Notes under the pieces: model-generated | Seen by the model: the letters and a program-made list of their open reading frames with translations, nothing else | What the model was told of the DNA's origin: nothing | The model's database searches: none | Assembly: GCA_905233625.1 (NCBI GenBank) | Contig: CAJOFJ010000008.1 | Span: 1 to 64,000, forward strand | Direction of reading: 5' to 3' | Source of the DNA: an uncultured Bacteroidales bacterium | GTDB lineage: Bacteria; Bacteroidota; Bacteroidia; Bacteroidales; WCHB1-69 | DNA length: 64,000 nucleotides | Made by a program: the position numbers and the translations under genes | Shown here: positions 1-7,418 of the stretch, in pieces | Numbering within the stretch: the first letter of the stretch is position 1 | Layout of the letters: the number at the start of each line of letters is the position of its first letter

Positions 1-47
1 TTCGGCATTGCTTATCCTCGGTTGGAAGGCGATGCGAGAGCCTAAAA

Positions 48-90
48 GAGCGGGGTGAGCGATGAAACTCGGATTCCCGCGCTTTTTTTT
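48..90 (+). terminator. Probable rho-independent terminator
   Basis: GCGGGG (50-55) can pair with TCCCGC (75-80), with a GAG/CTC extension inside, followed by eight T (83-90). It would end whatever gene lies upstream of the window. Bases 1-47 are too short to identify. Confidence 0.5.
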
Positions 91-153
91 ATGTGTTTTC
101 GGAAATATTAATGTAAAAGTCCGTATCGGGAATCTGCGGAAGACTTTGGTACT

Positions 154-723
154 ATGAAAAAGAAAACCATACAGATTCTTTGCATTATCCTTTTCTTGAC
201 TTTGAATTTGGGTGTGGCAGTTGCCCAGAATGCCACAGTGACCGCAGGTGGCACCGCATCAGGCAGTGGCGGTACACTCACCTATACTATTGGCCAGATT
301 GCCGACCAAAGGGTGGAAGGCAACGGACGGTATGTCATTGAAGGAGTGCAGCAACCGTATGAAATCCAGGTGGTCGGAATAAACAGCTATTCCAACATCA
401 CCTTGGAAGCCGTTTTATACCCGAATCCCACTTCGAGTAGGGTGGTGCTCAGCATTCGGAATTACGATATTCCTTCACAGGGTCTGACAGCCCAACTTTA
501 TGATTTCAATGGAAAGATGGTCAAAGCTTTTGTTGTCAAAGATTTGGACACTGAAATTGATTTCTCCGGCGTTGCGGATTATGGACGACAAAACCTTGCT
601 CAAAACCTTCAAGGTGGTCAAGAACAGTTTGTAAGGAGTGTAATTCCCCTTCTGTTAGAAGGGGTGCCCGAAGGGCGGGGTAGTGACGCAAATGTTAATA
701 CCTTATGGATGTACAACAACTAA
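154..723 (+). CDS. Small secreted T9SS cargo protein, sorting domain broken by a frameshift
   Basis: The product has a signal peptide (residues 1-24, ending AVAQ), then a short Ala/Gly/Thr-rich region ending in GVQQPYEI, as in a common family of small Bacteroidota secreted proteins. A type A T9SS sorting domain starts at YPNPTSSRVV (about residue 90). The domain should end in a hydrophobic strand and a KTFKVVKN-like tail. Here the annotated frame runs into unrelated sequence after SGVADYG, while the correct tail (DDKTLLKTFKVVKN, then SL and stop) lies in the +2 frame at 581-634. The strand usually encoded between the two is missing, so a deletion of roughly 20 bases at about 575-581 is likely. 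The last 30 residues of the ORF are read-through into an intergenic hairpin repeat. As it stands the protein probably cannot be exported by T9SS. It sits 12 bases upstream of the FISUMP gene, probably in one operon. An assembly error is possible. Confidence 0.75.
   Translation: MKKKTIQILCIILFLTLNLGVAVAQNATVTAGGTASGSGGTLTYTIGQIADQRVEGNGRYVIEGVQQPYEIQVVGINSYSNITLEAVLYPNPTSSRVVLSIRNYDIPSQGLTAQLYDFNGKMVKAFVVKDLDTEIDFSGVADYGRQNLAQNLQGGQEQFVRSVIPLLLEGVPEGRGSDANVNTLWMYNN
641..690. repeat. REP-like double hairpin
   Basis: Two adjacent hairpins: CCCCTTCT (646-653) with AGAAGGGG (657-664), loop GTT; and GCCC (666-669) with GGGC (673-676), loop GAA. It lies just after the true stop (632-634) of the frameshifted T9SS gene and is swallowed by its read-through frame. 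The shape is that of interspersed REP elements in Bacteroidota. Confidence 0.55.
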
Positions 724-735
724 AACCCAAATATC

Positions 736-3700
736 ATGAAAAAACATTTTATCTTTTTTGCAATCCTGATAATCGCTGTGGTGTCCTTGTTTGCCCAGGC
801 ACCGCAAAAATTCTCGTATCAGGCTGTGTTGCGCGACGCCGGGGGCAATCTGGCCGCTAACCAGAATGTCTCTGTCCGTATCTCCATTATCCAGGAAAAC
901 GAATACGGTGCGTCTGTATATGTGGAGACCCACAGTGTCACCACTAACGCCAATGGCCTGGTGACCATTGAGGTAGGGGCGGGCAATCCGATATTAGGGA
1001 CATTTGCCGATATTGATTGGAGCTATGGCTCCTACTACCTGAAATCAGAAGTTGACCCCGCAGGAGGAAACAATTACAGCATTACGGGTGTGCAGCAGTT
1101 GCTGAGTGTGCCGTACGCTTTGTATGCGGGTAATACTACTGGCGGTTTCAGCGGTGACTATAATGACCTGATCAACACTCCGACTATTCCAACCGTCCCG
1201 ACCAATGTGAGCGCTTTCAACAATGATGCCCAATACATCACGCAGTCCGCCTTGGGCAGCACCTTGCAGGGCTATGCAACAGTCGCTTCTATTCCCACCG
1301 TGCCGACCAATGTGAGTGCCTTCACCAATGATGCTCAGTATATTACACAGGCCGCATTGGGCAGCACTTTGCAAGGGTATGCTACAGTTGGTTCTATTCC
1401 AACTGTGCCAACCAATATCAGTGCTTTCACCAATGATGTGGGTTATATCACCACCGCCGATGTGCAAGAGGCTGCCAACATTCCGACCAATGTAAGTGCT
1501 TTTGCCAATGATGCTGGCTATGTAACGGCGAGCCAATTGCCGACCGTGCCGACTAATGTGTCTTCTTTTACCAATGACGCGGGCTACATTACCGCTGCGC
1601 AGATTCCGGCCCAAGTGCCTTCTGATTGGAATGCCATTGCCGGTCCCGCCCGAATCTTGAACAAACCAACCATTCCCACTGTGCCGACCAATGTGAGTGC
1701 GTTTACCAACGATGCAGGCTATATTACCACTGCTGAAGTGCAGCAGGCTGCCAATATCCCGACTAATGTGAGTGCTTTCGCCAACGATGCGGGGTACGTG
1801 ACCCAGCCGGTCTTGAATGTGACTTTGAGTAATTACGCCACACTGAACTCCCTGCCGACAATTCCCACCAATGTGAGTTCTTTCTATAACGACGCAGGGT
1901 ATATCACTACTGCCGATGTGCAACAGGCGGCCAACATCCCCACTGTGGTGAGCGCTTTCGCCAACGATGCGGGTTATATCACTGCTGCGGCTGTCCCTGC
2001 CAATATTTCCGCTTTCAACAATAATGTGGGTTACATCACTGCGGCACAGGTTCCCGCACAAGTGCCCGCCGACTGGAATGCCACTACAGGTCCCGCAAGA
2101 ATCTTGAACAAACCGGTTATTCCCACCGTGCCGACCCAGGTGAGTGCCTTTGCCAACGACGCTGGCTACATCACTATGGCGGCTGTGCCCACCGTCCCCG
2201 CGGTTCTTTCCGCCTTCAACAATGACATCGGCTACATCACCGCAGCCCAGGTTCCCGCACAAGTGCCTGCTGACTGGAATGCCACCACAGGACCTTCACG
2301 TATTCTGAACAAACCGATTATTCCTACGGTGCCAACCAATATCAGCGCCTTCAACAACGACCAAGGCTATATCACTGCTGCCAATATTCCTTCCAATATC
2401 AGTTCTTTCAATAATGACAGGGGCTATATCACAGCCTCGAGTATTCCTACGAATGTGAGTGCTTTTGTGAATGACAGAGCTTACGTTACCGCTGCCGAAA
2501 TACCCGTTCAGGTGAATGCCGACTGGAATGCCACCACCGGTGCGGCAAGAATATTGAACAAACCCACCATTCCCACTGTGCCCACCAACTTGAGCGCGTT
2601 CACGAACGACCAGGGCTTTATCACCATGGCCAGTGTGCCCACCAATATCAGCGCTTTTGTAAACGACAGGGGCTATATTACCTCTTCGGGGGTACCCACC
2701 AATGTGGCCGCGTTTGAAAACGATGCTCATTATATTACCGAGGCGCAATTCAACACGATACTTTCCGCATTGAACAATGCTTTGGACAGCCTTCGCGGCA
2801 GGATTGCCGAGTTGGAGGCTGCCCCGCCTACTTCGGGCAGTGTGACCATAAGCCCTGTTTCCAATATTACGGAACATACGGCAGTATGTGGGGGAGAAGT
2901 GCTCACGGATGGCGGCATGCCCATTATAGAACGCGGTATATGCTGGAGCACTTCGCATAATCCCACTATCAGCAACAGCCGTACCATGGACGGAGCTGGC
3001 GTGGGAGCCTTCACCAGCACCATTAGCGGTTTAACTGCTGGTACCACCTATTATGTGCGGGCGTATGCGGTTAACAGTGTGGGTACAGCTTATAGTGGAG
3101 AAATTAGTTTTACCACCGTGATAGATGCTTGCCAGGGGGTGACCACTGTTACCGATATTGACGGTAATGTTTACAACACGCTATCATTAGGCAGCCAGTG
3201 TTGGATGAAGGAGAACTTGCGCACCACAAAATATGCCGATGGCACGGCTATAGCCAATGGAAGCGATAATTCTAGTTATTCTACAACAGTGGCTTATTAT
3301 TACCCGGCATCCGGAAATTTTAACAAAGGCAATAAATACAACTGGAAAGCGGTCATGCGTACTTCCTCCTCAAGTGCTGCCAATCCTAGTGGAGTACAGG
3401 GAATTTGTCCCGATGGCTGGCATGTGCCGAGTGATGCGGAGTGGAACCAGCTTACCGACTATGTGAGCAGCCAAAGCCAGTATTATTGTTCGGATAACCC
3501 GGAAAATATCGCCAAGGCCTTGGCAAGTACCAGTGATTGGAGCAATTGGGGCAGTGGTGTCACATGTGCTGTAGGGAACATGCCAAGCAATAACAATGCC
3601 ACAGGCTTTAGCGCAGTACCTACAAGCTACTACACCAGTGTTGGTGCCGTCAGGACCGGCGGTACCAGTTTTTGGAGTGCTACCGAGGGAAGTAGTATTT

Positions 3701-3798
3701 ATGCCCACAACCGCTACCTCGATTACAGTGATGCGACGGTAGGCCGCAACCTCTACGACAAGTCCTATGGTTCTTCCGTTCGTTGTGTCCGCGATTAA
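736..3798 (+). CDS. Secreted tail-fibre-like repeat protein with FISUMP domain
   Basis: 1020 residues. A signal peptide (1-20, ending LFAQ) is followed by an N-terminal domain beginning APQKFSYQAVLRD (about 21-130), common in Bacteroidota tail-fibre-like surface proteins. Residues about 155-670 hold 18 copies of a motif of the form N[VI]SAFxNDxGYIT, spaced by short linkers. Four linkers carry WNATTGPARILNKP-type sequence, also known from phage tail fibres. A short coiled segment (about 675-695) leads to a domain with ERGICWSTS and TTYYVRAYAVN (about 700-795), an FN3-like fold. The C-terminus (about 800-1020) is a FISUMP domain, with VTDIDGNVY, WMKENLRTTKYADG, GWHVPSDAEW and a final VRCVRD. 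The likely role is a long fibrous surface or secreted protein. No T9SS sorting domain is visible, so the export route is uncertain. The DNA repeats make a long antisense ORF that I regard as spurious. Confidence 0.85.
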   Translation: MKKHFIFFAILIIAVVSLFAQAPQKFSYQAVLRDAGGNLAANQNVSVRISIIQENEYGASVYVETHSVTTNANGLVTIEVGAGNPILGTFADIDWSYGSYYLKSEVDPAGGNNYSITGVQQLLSVPYALYAGNTTGGFSGDYNDLINTPTIPTVPTNVSAFNNDAQYITQSALGSTLQGYATVASIPTVPTNVSAFTNDAQYITQAALGSTLQGYATVGSIPTVPTNISAFTNDVGYITTADVQEAANIPTNVSAFANDAGYVTASQLPTVPTNVSSFTNDAGYITAAQIPAQVPSDWNAIAGPARILNKPTIPTVPTNVSAFTNDAGYITTAEVQQAANIPTNVSAFANDAGYVTQPVLNVTLSNYATLNSLPTIPTNVSSFYNDAGYITTADVQQAANIPTVVSAFANDAGYITAAAVPANISAFNNNVGYITAAQVPAQVPADWNATTGPARILNKPVIPTVPTQVSAFANDAGYITMAAVPTVPAVLSAFNNDIGYITAAQVPAQVPADWNATTGPSRILNKPIIPTVPTNISAFNNDQGYITAANIPSNISSFNNDRGYITASSIPTNVSAFVNDRAYVTAAEIPVQVNADWNATTGAARILNKPTIPTVPTNLSAFTNDQGFITMASVPTNISAFVNDRGYITSSGVPTNVAAFENDAHYITEAQFNTILSALNNALDSLRGRIAELEAAPPTSGSVTISPVSNITEHTAVCGGEVLTDGGMPIIERGICWSTSHNPTISNSRTMDGAGVGAFTSTISGLTAGTTYYVRAYAVNSVGTAYSGEISFTTVIDACQGVTTVTDIDGNVYNTLSLGSQCWMKENLRTTKYADGTAIANGSDNSSYSTTVAYYYPASGNFNKGNKYNWKAVMRTSSSSAANPSGVQGICPDGWHVPSDAEWNQLTDYVSSQSQYYCSDNPENIAKALASTSDWSNWGSGVTCAVGNMPSNNNATGFSAVPTSYYTSVGAVRTGGTSFWSATEGSSIYAHNRYLDYSDATVGRNLYDKSYGSSVRCVRD
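1201..2742 (+). repeat. Coding repeat array, 18 units
   Basis: Eighteen in-frame copies encode N[VI]SAFxNDxGYIT-type motifs, separated by 6 to 35 residues. Longer linkers repeat as whole blocks, for example QGYAT..IPTVPT twice and WNA..GPARILNKP four times. This suggests growth by unequal crossing-over of multi-unit blocks. Confidence 0.85.
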
Positions 3799-3826
3799 TA
3801 AAGTTGAAAGTTGAAAGCTGAAAACT

Positions 3827-3857
3827 AAGGGAGGGCTGGTGTGGCTCTCCCTTTTAT
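3827..3857 (+). terminator. Terminator of the first FISUMP gene
   Basis: AAGGGAG (3827-3833) pairs with CTCCCTT (3847-3853), followed by a short T run. It is 29 bases after the stop codon. The bases before it are a low-complexity GTTGAAA-type repeat. Confidence 0.6.
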
Positions 3858-3868
3858 AATGAATGATT

Positions 3869-3902
3869 AAGGGCGTGGTCGTTGGGCTGCGCCCTTTTTT
3901 TT
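3869..3902 (+). terminator. Second, stronger terminator in tandem
   Basis: AAGGGCG (3869-3875) pairs with CGCCCTT (3890-3896) and runs into a tract of T. It backs up the hairpin just upstream and separates the FISUMP gene from the convergent RAYT remnant. Confidence 0.65.
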
Positions 3903-3922
3903 GTTTATGATGTGTTTTGTCC

Positions 3923-3958
3923 TTTTGTAGAGCCGCGGTGCACCACGGCTCTACAAAA
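3923..3958. repeat. REP hairpin 1 (downstream of the RAYT)
   Basis: Perfect 13-base arms TTTTGTAGAGCCG (3923-3935) and CGGCTCTACAAAA (3946-3958) surround a 10-base loop, CGGTGCACCA. Its right half is the first unit of the 27-base tandem array. Confidence 0.85.
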
Positions 3959-4153
3959 TTATCTGTGCACCACGGCTCTACAAAATTATCTGTGCACCAC
4001 GGCTCTACAAAATTATCTGTGCACCACGGCTCTACAAAATTATCAATGCATCGCGTCCCTGCGAAATTTTCTTTGCACGACGTTCCTGCAGGAATTGCAT
4101 TAATCCGTGTTTCTGGAATGTTTTCATAACCCTGCGTTCCTGCAATATTTCTT
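3938..4153. repeat. 27-base tandem repeat array inside the RAYT remnant
   Basis: The unit starts GTGCACCACGGCTCTACAAA. Three identical copies start at 3938, 3965 and 3992, and a fourth with one change at 4019. Four degenerate units follow in the same 27-base register at 4046, 4073, 4100 and 4127. The register is a multiple of three, so the reading frame of the minus-strand RAYT is kept. There are no unique spacers, so it is not a CRISPR array. Confidence 0.85.
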
Positions 4154-4483
4154 CGTTCGTATGGTATTTTATTGTGATAGATTGTTATGATTGAATGTAT
4201 GTGATTGGGCATGACTACCCACAATGGTATTTCTGCATAAGGGTAGTGATTCTGTATGTTTTGGAATTGTTCATCGGTGAATTTCCCGATAGGGGATAGG
4301 ATCATTTGCTGTCTGTCCTCACTACTCGTTATTTCGCCAAAATGGTGTTTTCTATCTTTGGTGCAGATGGTGATAAAATACATTCCATCGTTATAATTAT
4401 GCCAAGCGGCACGAACGGATGGAATACGATACCTGTTTTGGTAAAATTCTTTAGACATAATTATATATTTGTTTGTGTTGCCA

Positions 4484-4550
4484 TTTTGTAGAGACGCGGT
4501 GCACCACGTCTCTACAAAATTATCGGTGCACCATGTCTCTGCAAAATTTG
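4484..4550. repeat. REP hairpin 2 (upstream of the RAYT) with an extra half unit
   Basis: Perfect 13-base arms TTTTGTAGAGACG (4484-4496) and CGTCTCTACAAAA (4507-4519) enclose the same loop as REP 1. The two REPs differ by paired changes in the stem (GAGCCG/CGGCTC against GAGACG/CGTCTC), so the hairpin is kept by compensation. A degenerate half unit follows to about 4545. Confidence 0.85.
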
Positions 4551-4721
4551 TGTGCCGCATTCTGTTTTTATGCCACATTTTTTTTTTTTTGCACCCCCGT
4601 GCAATATATGACGCTGCAAAAATACGAAAATATTCCGAATAATTTATTATAAATTACTGAAATAATTAGTGTTTTATTGCTAACTTATTGATATATAGTG
4701 GCAAAAAATTTCTCAACATCG

Positions 4722-4752
4722 TTGAAAATTTGAAATGACTATTGTATCTTTG
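4722..4752 (+). promoter_or_regulatory. Promoter of the first DUF5618-like gene
   Basis: A TTG at 4722-4724 lies 20 bases before TATCTTTG (4745-4752), matching the Bacteroidota -33/-7 pattern. The ATG is only 24 bases further on, so the leader is very short. Confidence 0.65.
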
Positions 4753-4775
4753 CTGTCGAATTAAACGACCAATGA

Positions 4776-5177
4776 ATGATGAAAAATAAAGAAAAGAAAA
4801 ATCCTATCGAAGAGGCTCGCAGGTATGTGGCCAATGCGGAAGAGAATATAGAGAAAGCTGTATATGATCCCGAAACTAAATCGTATTTGGACAGCAAGTA
4901 TGTCAAAACAGCGGGCAATATTCTATGGAACGGTTGTCTTGTCGCATTGGATGCGGTTTTGCAGGTGCGCGAAGGCAAAGGCTGTCCTTCAATAGAGAAA
5001 TATAAGGAGGCTTCGGGAAAACGAGACCGTAAATTACTGTCTTCCATTGTGAATGGTTACAACATTATGCATTTGTCTATGGGCTATGATGGCACGAAAG
5101 ATAAGAAAGTCTGCGATGCTGGCTTTGAAAATGCCAACGCCATCATCGACCGCTGCGCTTTGCTATACCATCCGTAA
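4776..5177 (+). CDS. DUF5618-like small helical protein, copy 1
   Basis: 133 residues, cytoplasmic, mainly helical, with no signal peptide. Blocks NPIEEARRYVANAEE, KYVKTAGNILWNG, ALDAVL, PSIEKYKEA and a C-terminal CDAGFENANAIID match what I recall of DUF5618, a HEPN-like helical family in Bacteroidota. It has a closely related paralogue at 8757-9173, and both carry their own promoter and a very short leader. Each lies downstream of a FISUMP gene. The start could be ATG 4776 or 4779. The function is unknown. A role as a small interaction module or antitoxin-like protein is possible but not shown. Confidence 0.75.
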   Translation: MMKNKEKKNPIEEARRYVANAEENIEKAVYDPETKSYLDSKYVKTAGNILWNGCLVALDAVLQVREGKGCPSIEKYKEASGKRDRKLLSSIVNGYNIMHLSMGYDGTKDKKVCDAGFENANAIIDRCALLYHP

Positions 5178-5212
5178 ACTGAAAACTGAAAACTGAAAGT
5201 TGAAAGTTGAAA
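5177..5212. repeat. Low-complexity interspersed repeat
   Basis: Runs of AACTGAAA / AAGTTGAAA follow the stop of the DUF5618-like gene directly. The same kind of sequence is at 3801-3826, 6665-6696, 23056-23083 and 23161-23187. Confidence 0.6.
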
Positions 5213-5213
5213 C

Positions 5214-5744
5214 CTACTTGATATTCTCCTCGACCATCTCTTTCAAGTAGGCAATGATTTCAGGGTCTTGGATGGAGACACCGTCGAGGGCTTCGTTCAC
5301 TTCGTCAGTGTCAAACACATAATCTACATCCTCACGCTGGTAGTGGAAAATGAAGTGGATGTCGGGGTAGGCGGAAACAGTGAGCACCACGGTGCCAGCA
5401 AGGTCACCCATCGGCGGGGTGTCAATATTGGTCAGTCCGAAAATGGCGGTGACAGTGGTGCCCTTGCCCTTTTCGGAGTCGATGGTCAGTGAGCCCCCGG
5501 TCCGTTCGGTATTTTGCTTCAGCAAAGGCAGTCCCAAGCCGACTTTGCGGGTGGTACGGGTAGTGAAGAAGGGGTTGATAACTCGTTCAGCCGTCTCTTT
5601 GTCCATGCCGCAGCCGTTGTCGATAAAGCGCAGTATCAGCTGGTCTTTGGCCTTGTCCTCGATGACTTCCAGGGTGATGTCTTTGGCTCCTGCACGGGTA
5701 GAGTTCTGCAGGATGTCCATGATATGCATTGATAGATTGTTCAT
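5214..5744 (-). CDS. Histidine-kinase-like ATPase of the hydrogenase-associated module
   Basis: 176 residues from ATG 5744 (MNNLSMHIMDILQNS). It is a stand-alone GHKL ATPase domain: an N-box-like helix (LQNSTRAGAKDI), a G1 box (FIDNGCGMD), an FFTTRTTRKVGLGLPLL segment resembling G2, and SEKGKGTTV. There is no HisKA or sensor domain, which resembles RsbW/SpoIIAB anti-sigma kinases. A longer reading from 5837 would overlap the PHP gene and is not supported. The start is 2 bases beyond the PHP stop, so the two are translationally linked. In Clostridia and Bacteroidota such ATPases often accompany [FeFe]-hydrogenase, PHP and DRTGG genes; a regulatory role is inferred. Confidence 0.8.
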   Translation of the reverse strand: MNNLSMHIMDILQNSTRAGAKDITLEVIEDKAKDQLILRFIDNGCGMDKETAERVINPFFTTRTTRKVGLGLPLLKQNTERTGGSLTIDSEKGKGTTVTAIFGLTNIDTPPMGDLAGTVVLTVSAYPDIHFIFHYQREDVDYVFDTDEVNEALDGVSIQDPEIIAYLKEMVEENIK

Positions 5745-5746
5745 AA

Positions 5747-6490
5747 TCAAACTTTTAATAATACTCTTCTGCCGTTTTCCTGATGCAGGGCCATGCGGAT
5801 CTCCTCGAACGTGCGGGTCTCGATCTCGAAATAGCAAGGGGCAATGCCCACTCGGTCTGGAATATGCGCATCCGAACTGCGGGTGAAAGTTTTATCCTTG
5901 AGGTAGGGGTGCTGCTGAATCATTTTTTCCTTGTCTCCTTTTTCTGAAAGCTCCACGGCATCGTAGGGCAAATCAAAGGGAATGAAACCCAGCTGCGAGA
6001 TGACACTGTTTTTGAGTTTGTCGATATGGGCGGGGATGAAGATGCCGTCCAACTCCTTCACCTTGGCAGCGATTTTCTCGATGGGCTCGTCCAGACCGGA
6101 GGTCAGCAGGCGAGGCTCCTCATAGACAATGTTCATTTCCTCGTCAATCTGCACCTGGTCGCCGAAAAAGTCCGGCGAGTTGGGTATATTGGGCAGATGC
6201 TCATCCAGATAGGCCTGGAACTCGTCCAGCAGTTCGTGGTTTTTGAAGTAGCAGGTGACGTGGGCCTCTTCCTTGGTGGTCACCTCGGCGCCGCAGAGCA
6301 CGAATATGTCGCGGTTGTGCGAGTAATGCTCGGCTAGGCGGCAGTGACGGGTGGCGTTATGGTCGGTGATGCCGATGATATCAACACCGCGCTGCAGGGC
6401 CAGCTCGATGATGTACTCGGGCGTCATGTCCAGGTCGCCACAAGGCGAGAAGAGGGTATGGGTGTGCAGGTCAGCTTTGTAAATGTTCAA
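5747..6490 (-). CDS. PHP-domain metal-dependent phosphoesterase
   Basis: 247 residues. The N-terminal ADLHTHTLFSPCGD and GITDHNATRH carry the first PHP metal-binding His/Asp clusters. GAEVTTKEEAHVTCYF, FIPAHIDK and SSDAHIPDRVG carry the later ones, so all PHP motifs are intact. PHP proteins hydrolyse phosphoesters; the substrate here is unknown. It is the middle gene of the minus-strand ATPase/PHP/DRTGG set and nearly abuts the ATPase gene. About 200 bases of repeat-rich DNA separate it from the DRTGG gene upstream. Confidence 0.85.
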   Translation of the reverse strand: MNIYKADLHTHTLFSPCGDLDMTPEYIIELALQRGVDIIGITDHNATRHCRLAEHYSHNRDIFVLCGAEVTTKEEAHVTCYFKNHELLDEFQAYLDEHLPNIPNSPDFFGDQVQIDEEMNIVYEEPRLLTSGLDEPIEKIAAKVKELDGIFIPAHIDKLKNSVISQLGFIPFDLPYDAVELSEKGDKEKMIQQHPYLKDKTFTRSSDAHIPDRVGIAPCYFEIETRTFEEIRMALHQENGRRVLLKV

Positions 6491-6519
6491 AATAAGGGAT
6501 AGTTTTTAGGGGTTAGTGG

Positions 6520-6690
6520 TTAGGGGAGTCTCACTTCGTTCGAGGGGAGTTTCGGGCTTTGCCCTCAAGGGGAGTCTCGCACTTCGTGCTCGAGGGGAGC
6601 TCTAATTCCCCTTCTTCAATTAGAATTCAAAATCCAAAATTCAGAATTCAGAATTCAAATAATAACTTTCAGTTTTCAGTTTTCAACTTT
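6520..6690. repeat. Hairpin-rich interspersed repeats between the PHP and DRTGG genes
   Basis: Short stems recur (GGGC-TTT-GCCC, GCAC-TTC-GTGC) within GAGGGGAGT blocks, followed by AAATTCAGAATTC-type and CAGTTTTCA-type low-complexity repeats up to the DRTGG stop. No gene is visible. Confidence 0.5.
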
Positions 6691-7025
6691 CAGTTCTTCA
6701 GCATTTCATAAATGATTCCGGAGGTTTCGAAGGTCTGTTTGTCGGTGCCTAAGATTGGAATACCTTCTTCGATAGCGGCTTCGAGGGTGTCGTCTTCGGG
6801 TTTGTTGCCCTTCACCAAAACGATGGCGGCCAGCTCTTTCAGGGAAGCGATAGCCATCACGTTCTTGTGGGTTTGCAGGGTTACCCAAACATCGCCTTCC
6901 TTGGCGAAGCCCATCACATCGCTGAGCAGGTCGGAGACGTATCCGCCCTTGATTTCTCTGTCCAAATTGTCGGCACCGCAGAAGACGGTGAGGTTCATCT
7001 TTTCTACTAAATCTTTAACTTTCAT
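6690..7025 (-). CDS. DRTGG-domain protein
   Basis: 111 residues. It is a stand-alone DRTGG domain: MKVKDLVEKMNL, LDREIKGGYVSDLLSDV, GDVWVTLQTHKNV, and AAIVLVKG near the end of the fold. The closing IPILGTDKQTFET is typical. DRTGG domains occur as N-terminal modules of phosphotransacetylases and CBS proteins; the free-standing form is commonly linked to [FeFe]-hydrogenase clusters with the ATPase and PHP partners seen here. No hydrogenase, NuoE or NuoF gene is in this window. The function is unproven; small-molecule or nucleotide sensing is a guess. Transcription probably starts at the -7 box at 7085-7092. Confidence 0.8.
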   Translation of the reverse strand: MKVKDLVEKMNLTVFCGADNLDREIKGGYVSDLLSDVMGFAKEGDVWVTLQTHKNVMAIASLKELAAIVLVKGNKPEDDTLEAAIEEGIPILGTDKQTFETSGIIYEMLKN

Positions 7026-7084
7026 TTTGTTATGGTGTTGATAATGTTTCTATTTATGTTGATAATAATCAAAAATATTAATCT

Positions 7085-7092
7085 GCAAAGTT
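7085..7092 (-). promoter_or_regulatory. Candidate -7 box for the DRTGG gene
   Basis: The minus strand reads TAACTTTG, matching TAnnTTTG, 60 bases upstream of the ATG. No clear -33 TTG is seen at the expected distance. Confidence 0.45.
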
Positions 7093-7129
7093 ACATAAAA
7101 TTCTTGAATAATGAACCACTACTGATAGT

Positions 7130-7418
7130 ATAATTTTGGAATTGCGCTTGGAGGCGCGTCACATGCCTTCGGCATGTCGTCATATCCAGTGATGCATGTT
7201 GAAGCAAGAGCTTTCTTATAAATCATCACCTCGGAGAGGTGCTACGCACGCAGTGCAATTAACTCCACACAAGCCGTGAGGCGCAGTGTGGTGAAAGGGG
7301 TACTCGCGCCTCACGGGCATCTCGGAGAGATGCGACCATACTACATCGAAGATGTATAATCTTATTAACCCTAGATGAGCGTAGCGTAATCTGGGGCGGT
7401 GAATGCCAATGCCATACT
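7130..7418. repeat. Hairpin-rich intergenic element
   Basis: This is most of a 600-base gap without a convincing gene. It has many small stems, such as ACATGCC-TTC-GGCATGT near 7160-7176, CACCTCGGAGAGGTG near 7226-7240 and GCATCTCGGAGAGATGC near 7317-7333. Overlapping minus-strand ORFs of 68 and 78 codons look like by-products. It resembles interspersed intergenic repeats in Bacteroidota. Confidence 0.45.

Larger units (their letters stand above)
3922..4458 (-). pseudogene. REP-associated tyrosine transposase (RAYT, Y1/IS200-like), C-terminal half missing
   Basis: The start is ATG at 4458 (MSKEFYQNRYRIPS). The N-terminal half is a typical Y1 transposase of the RAYT type: YFITICTKDRKHHFGEI near residue 26 and WVVMPNHIHSI carrying the HUH metal-binding pair (HIH). 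After about residue 105 the protein turns into a 9-residue periodic tract (NFVEPWCTD and degenerate relatives) encoded by 27-base DNA repeats. It then runs open into the terminator region and antisense to the FISUMP gene. The C-terminal half with the catalytic tyrosine is absent. RAYTs are single-copy HUH nucleases that act on REP hairpins; matching REP hairpins flank this one (3923-3958 and 4484-4519). I judge it inactive. Recombination between the internal tract and the downstream REP could have removed the C-terminus. Confidence 0.75.

Noticed and set aside
1-45. C-terminus of an upstream gene in one of two open frames
   Set aside because: Too short to identify, and two frames are equally open.
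1045-2958. Long antisense ORFs opposite the FISUMP repeat region
   Set aside because: They are by-products of the sense repeats, with odd His/Gly/Arg-rich composition and no start signals.
736-3798. Prophage, because of tail-fibre-like motifs
   Set aside because: No capsid, portal, terminase, integrase or lysis genes nearby; the protein has a signal peptide and a FISUMP domain.
3938-4045. Short regular repeats that could suggest a CRISPR array
   Set aside because: The 27-base units are contiguous with no unique spacers, lie in a reading frame, and match the REP hairpin.
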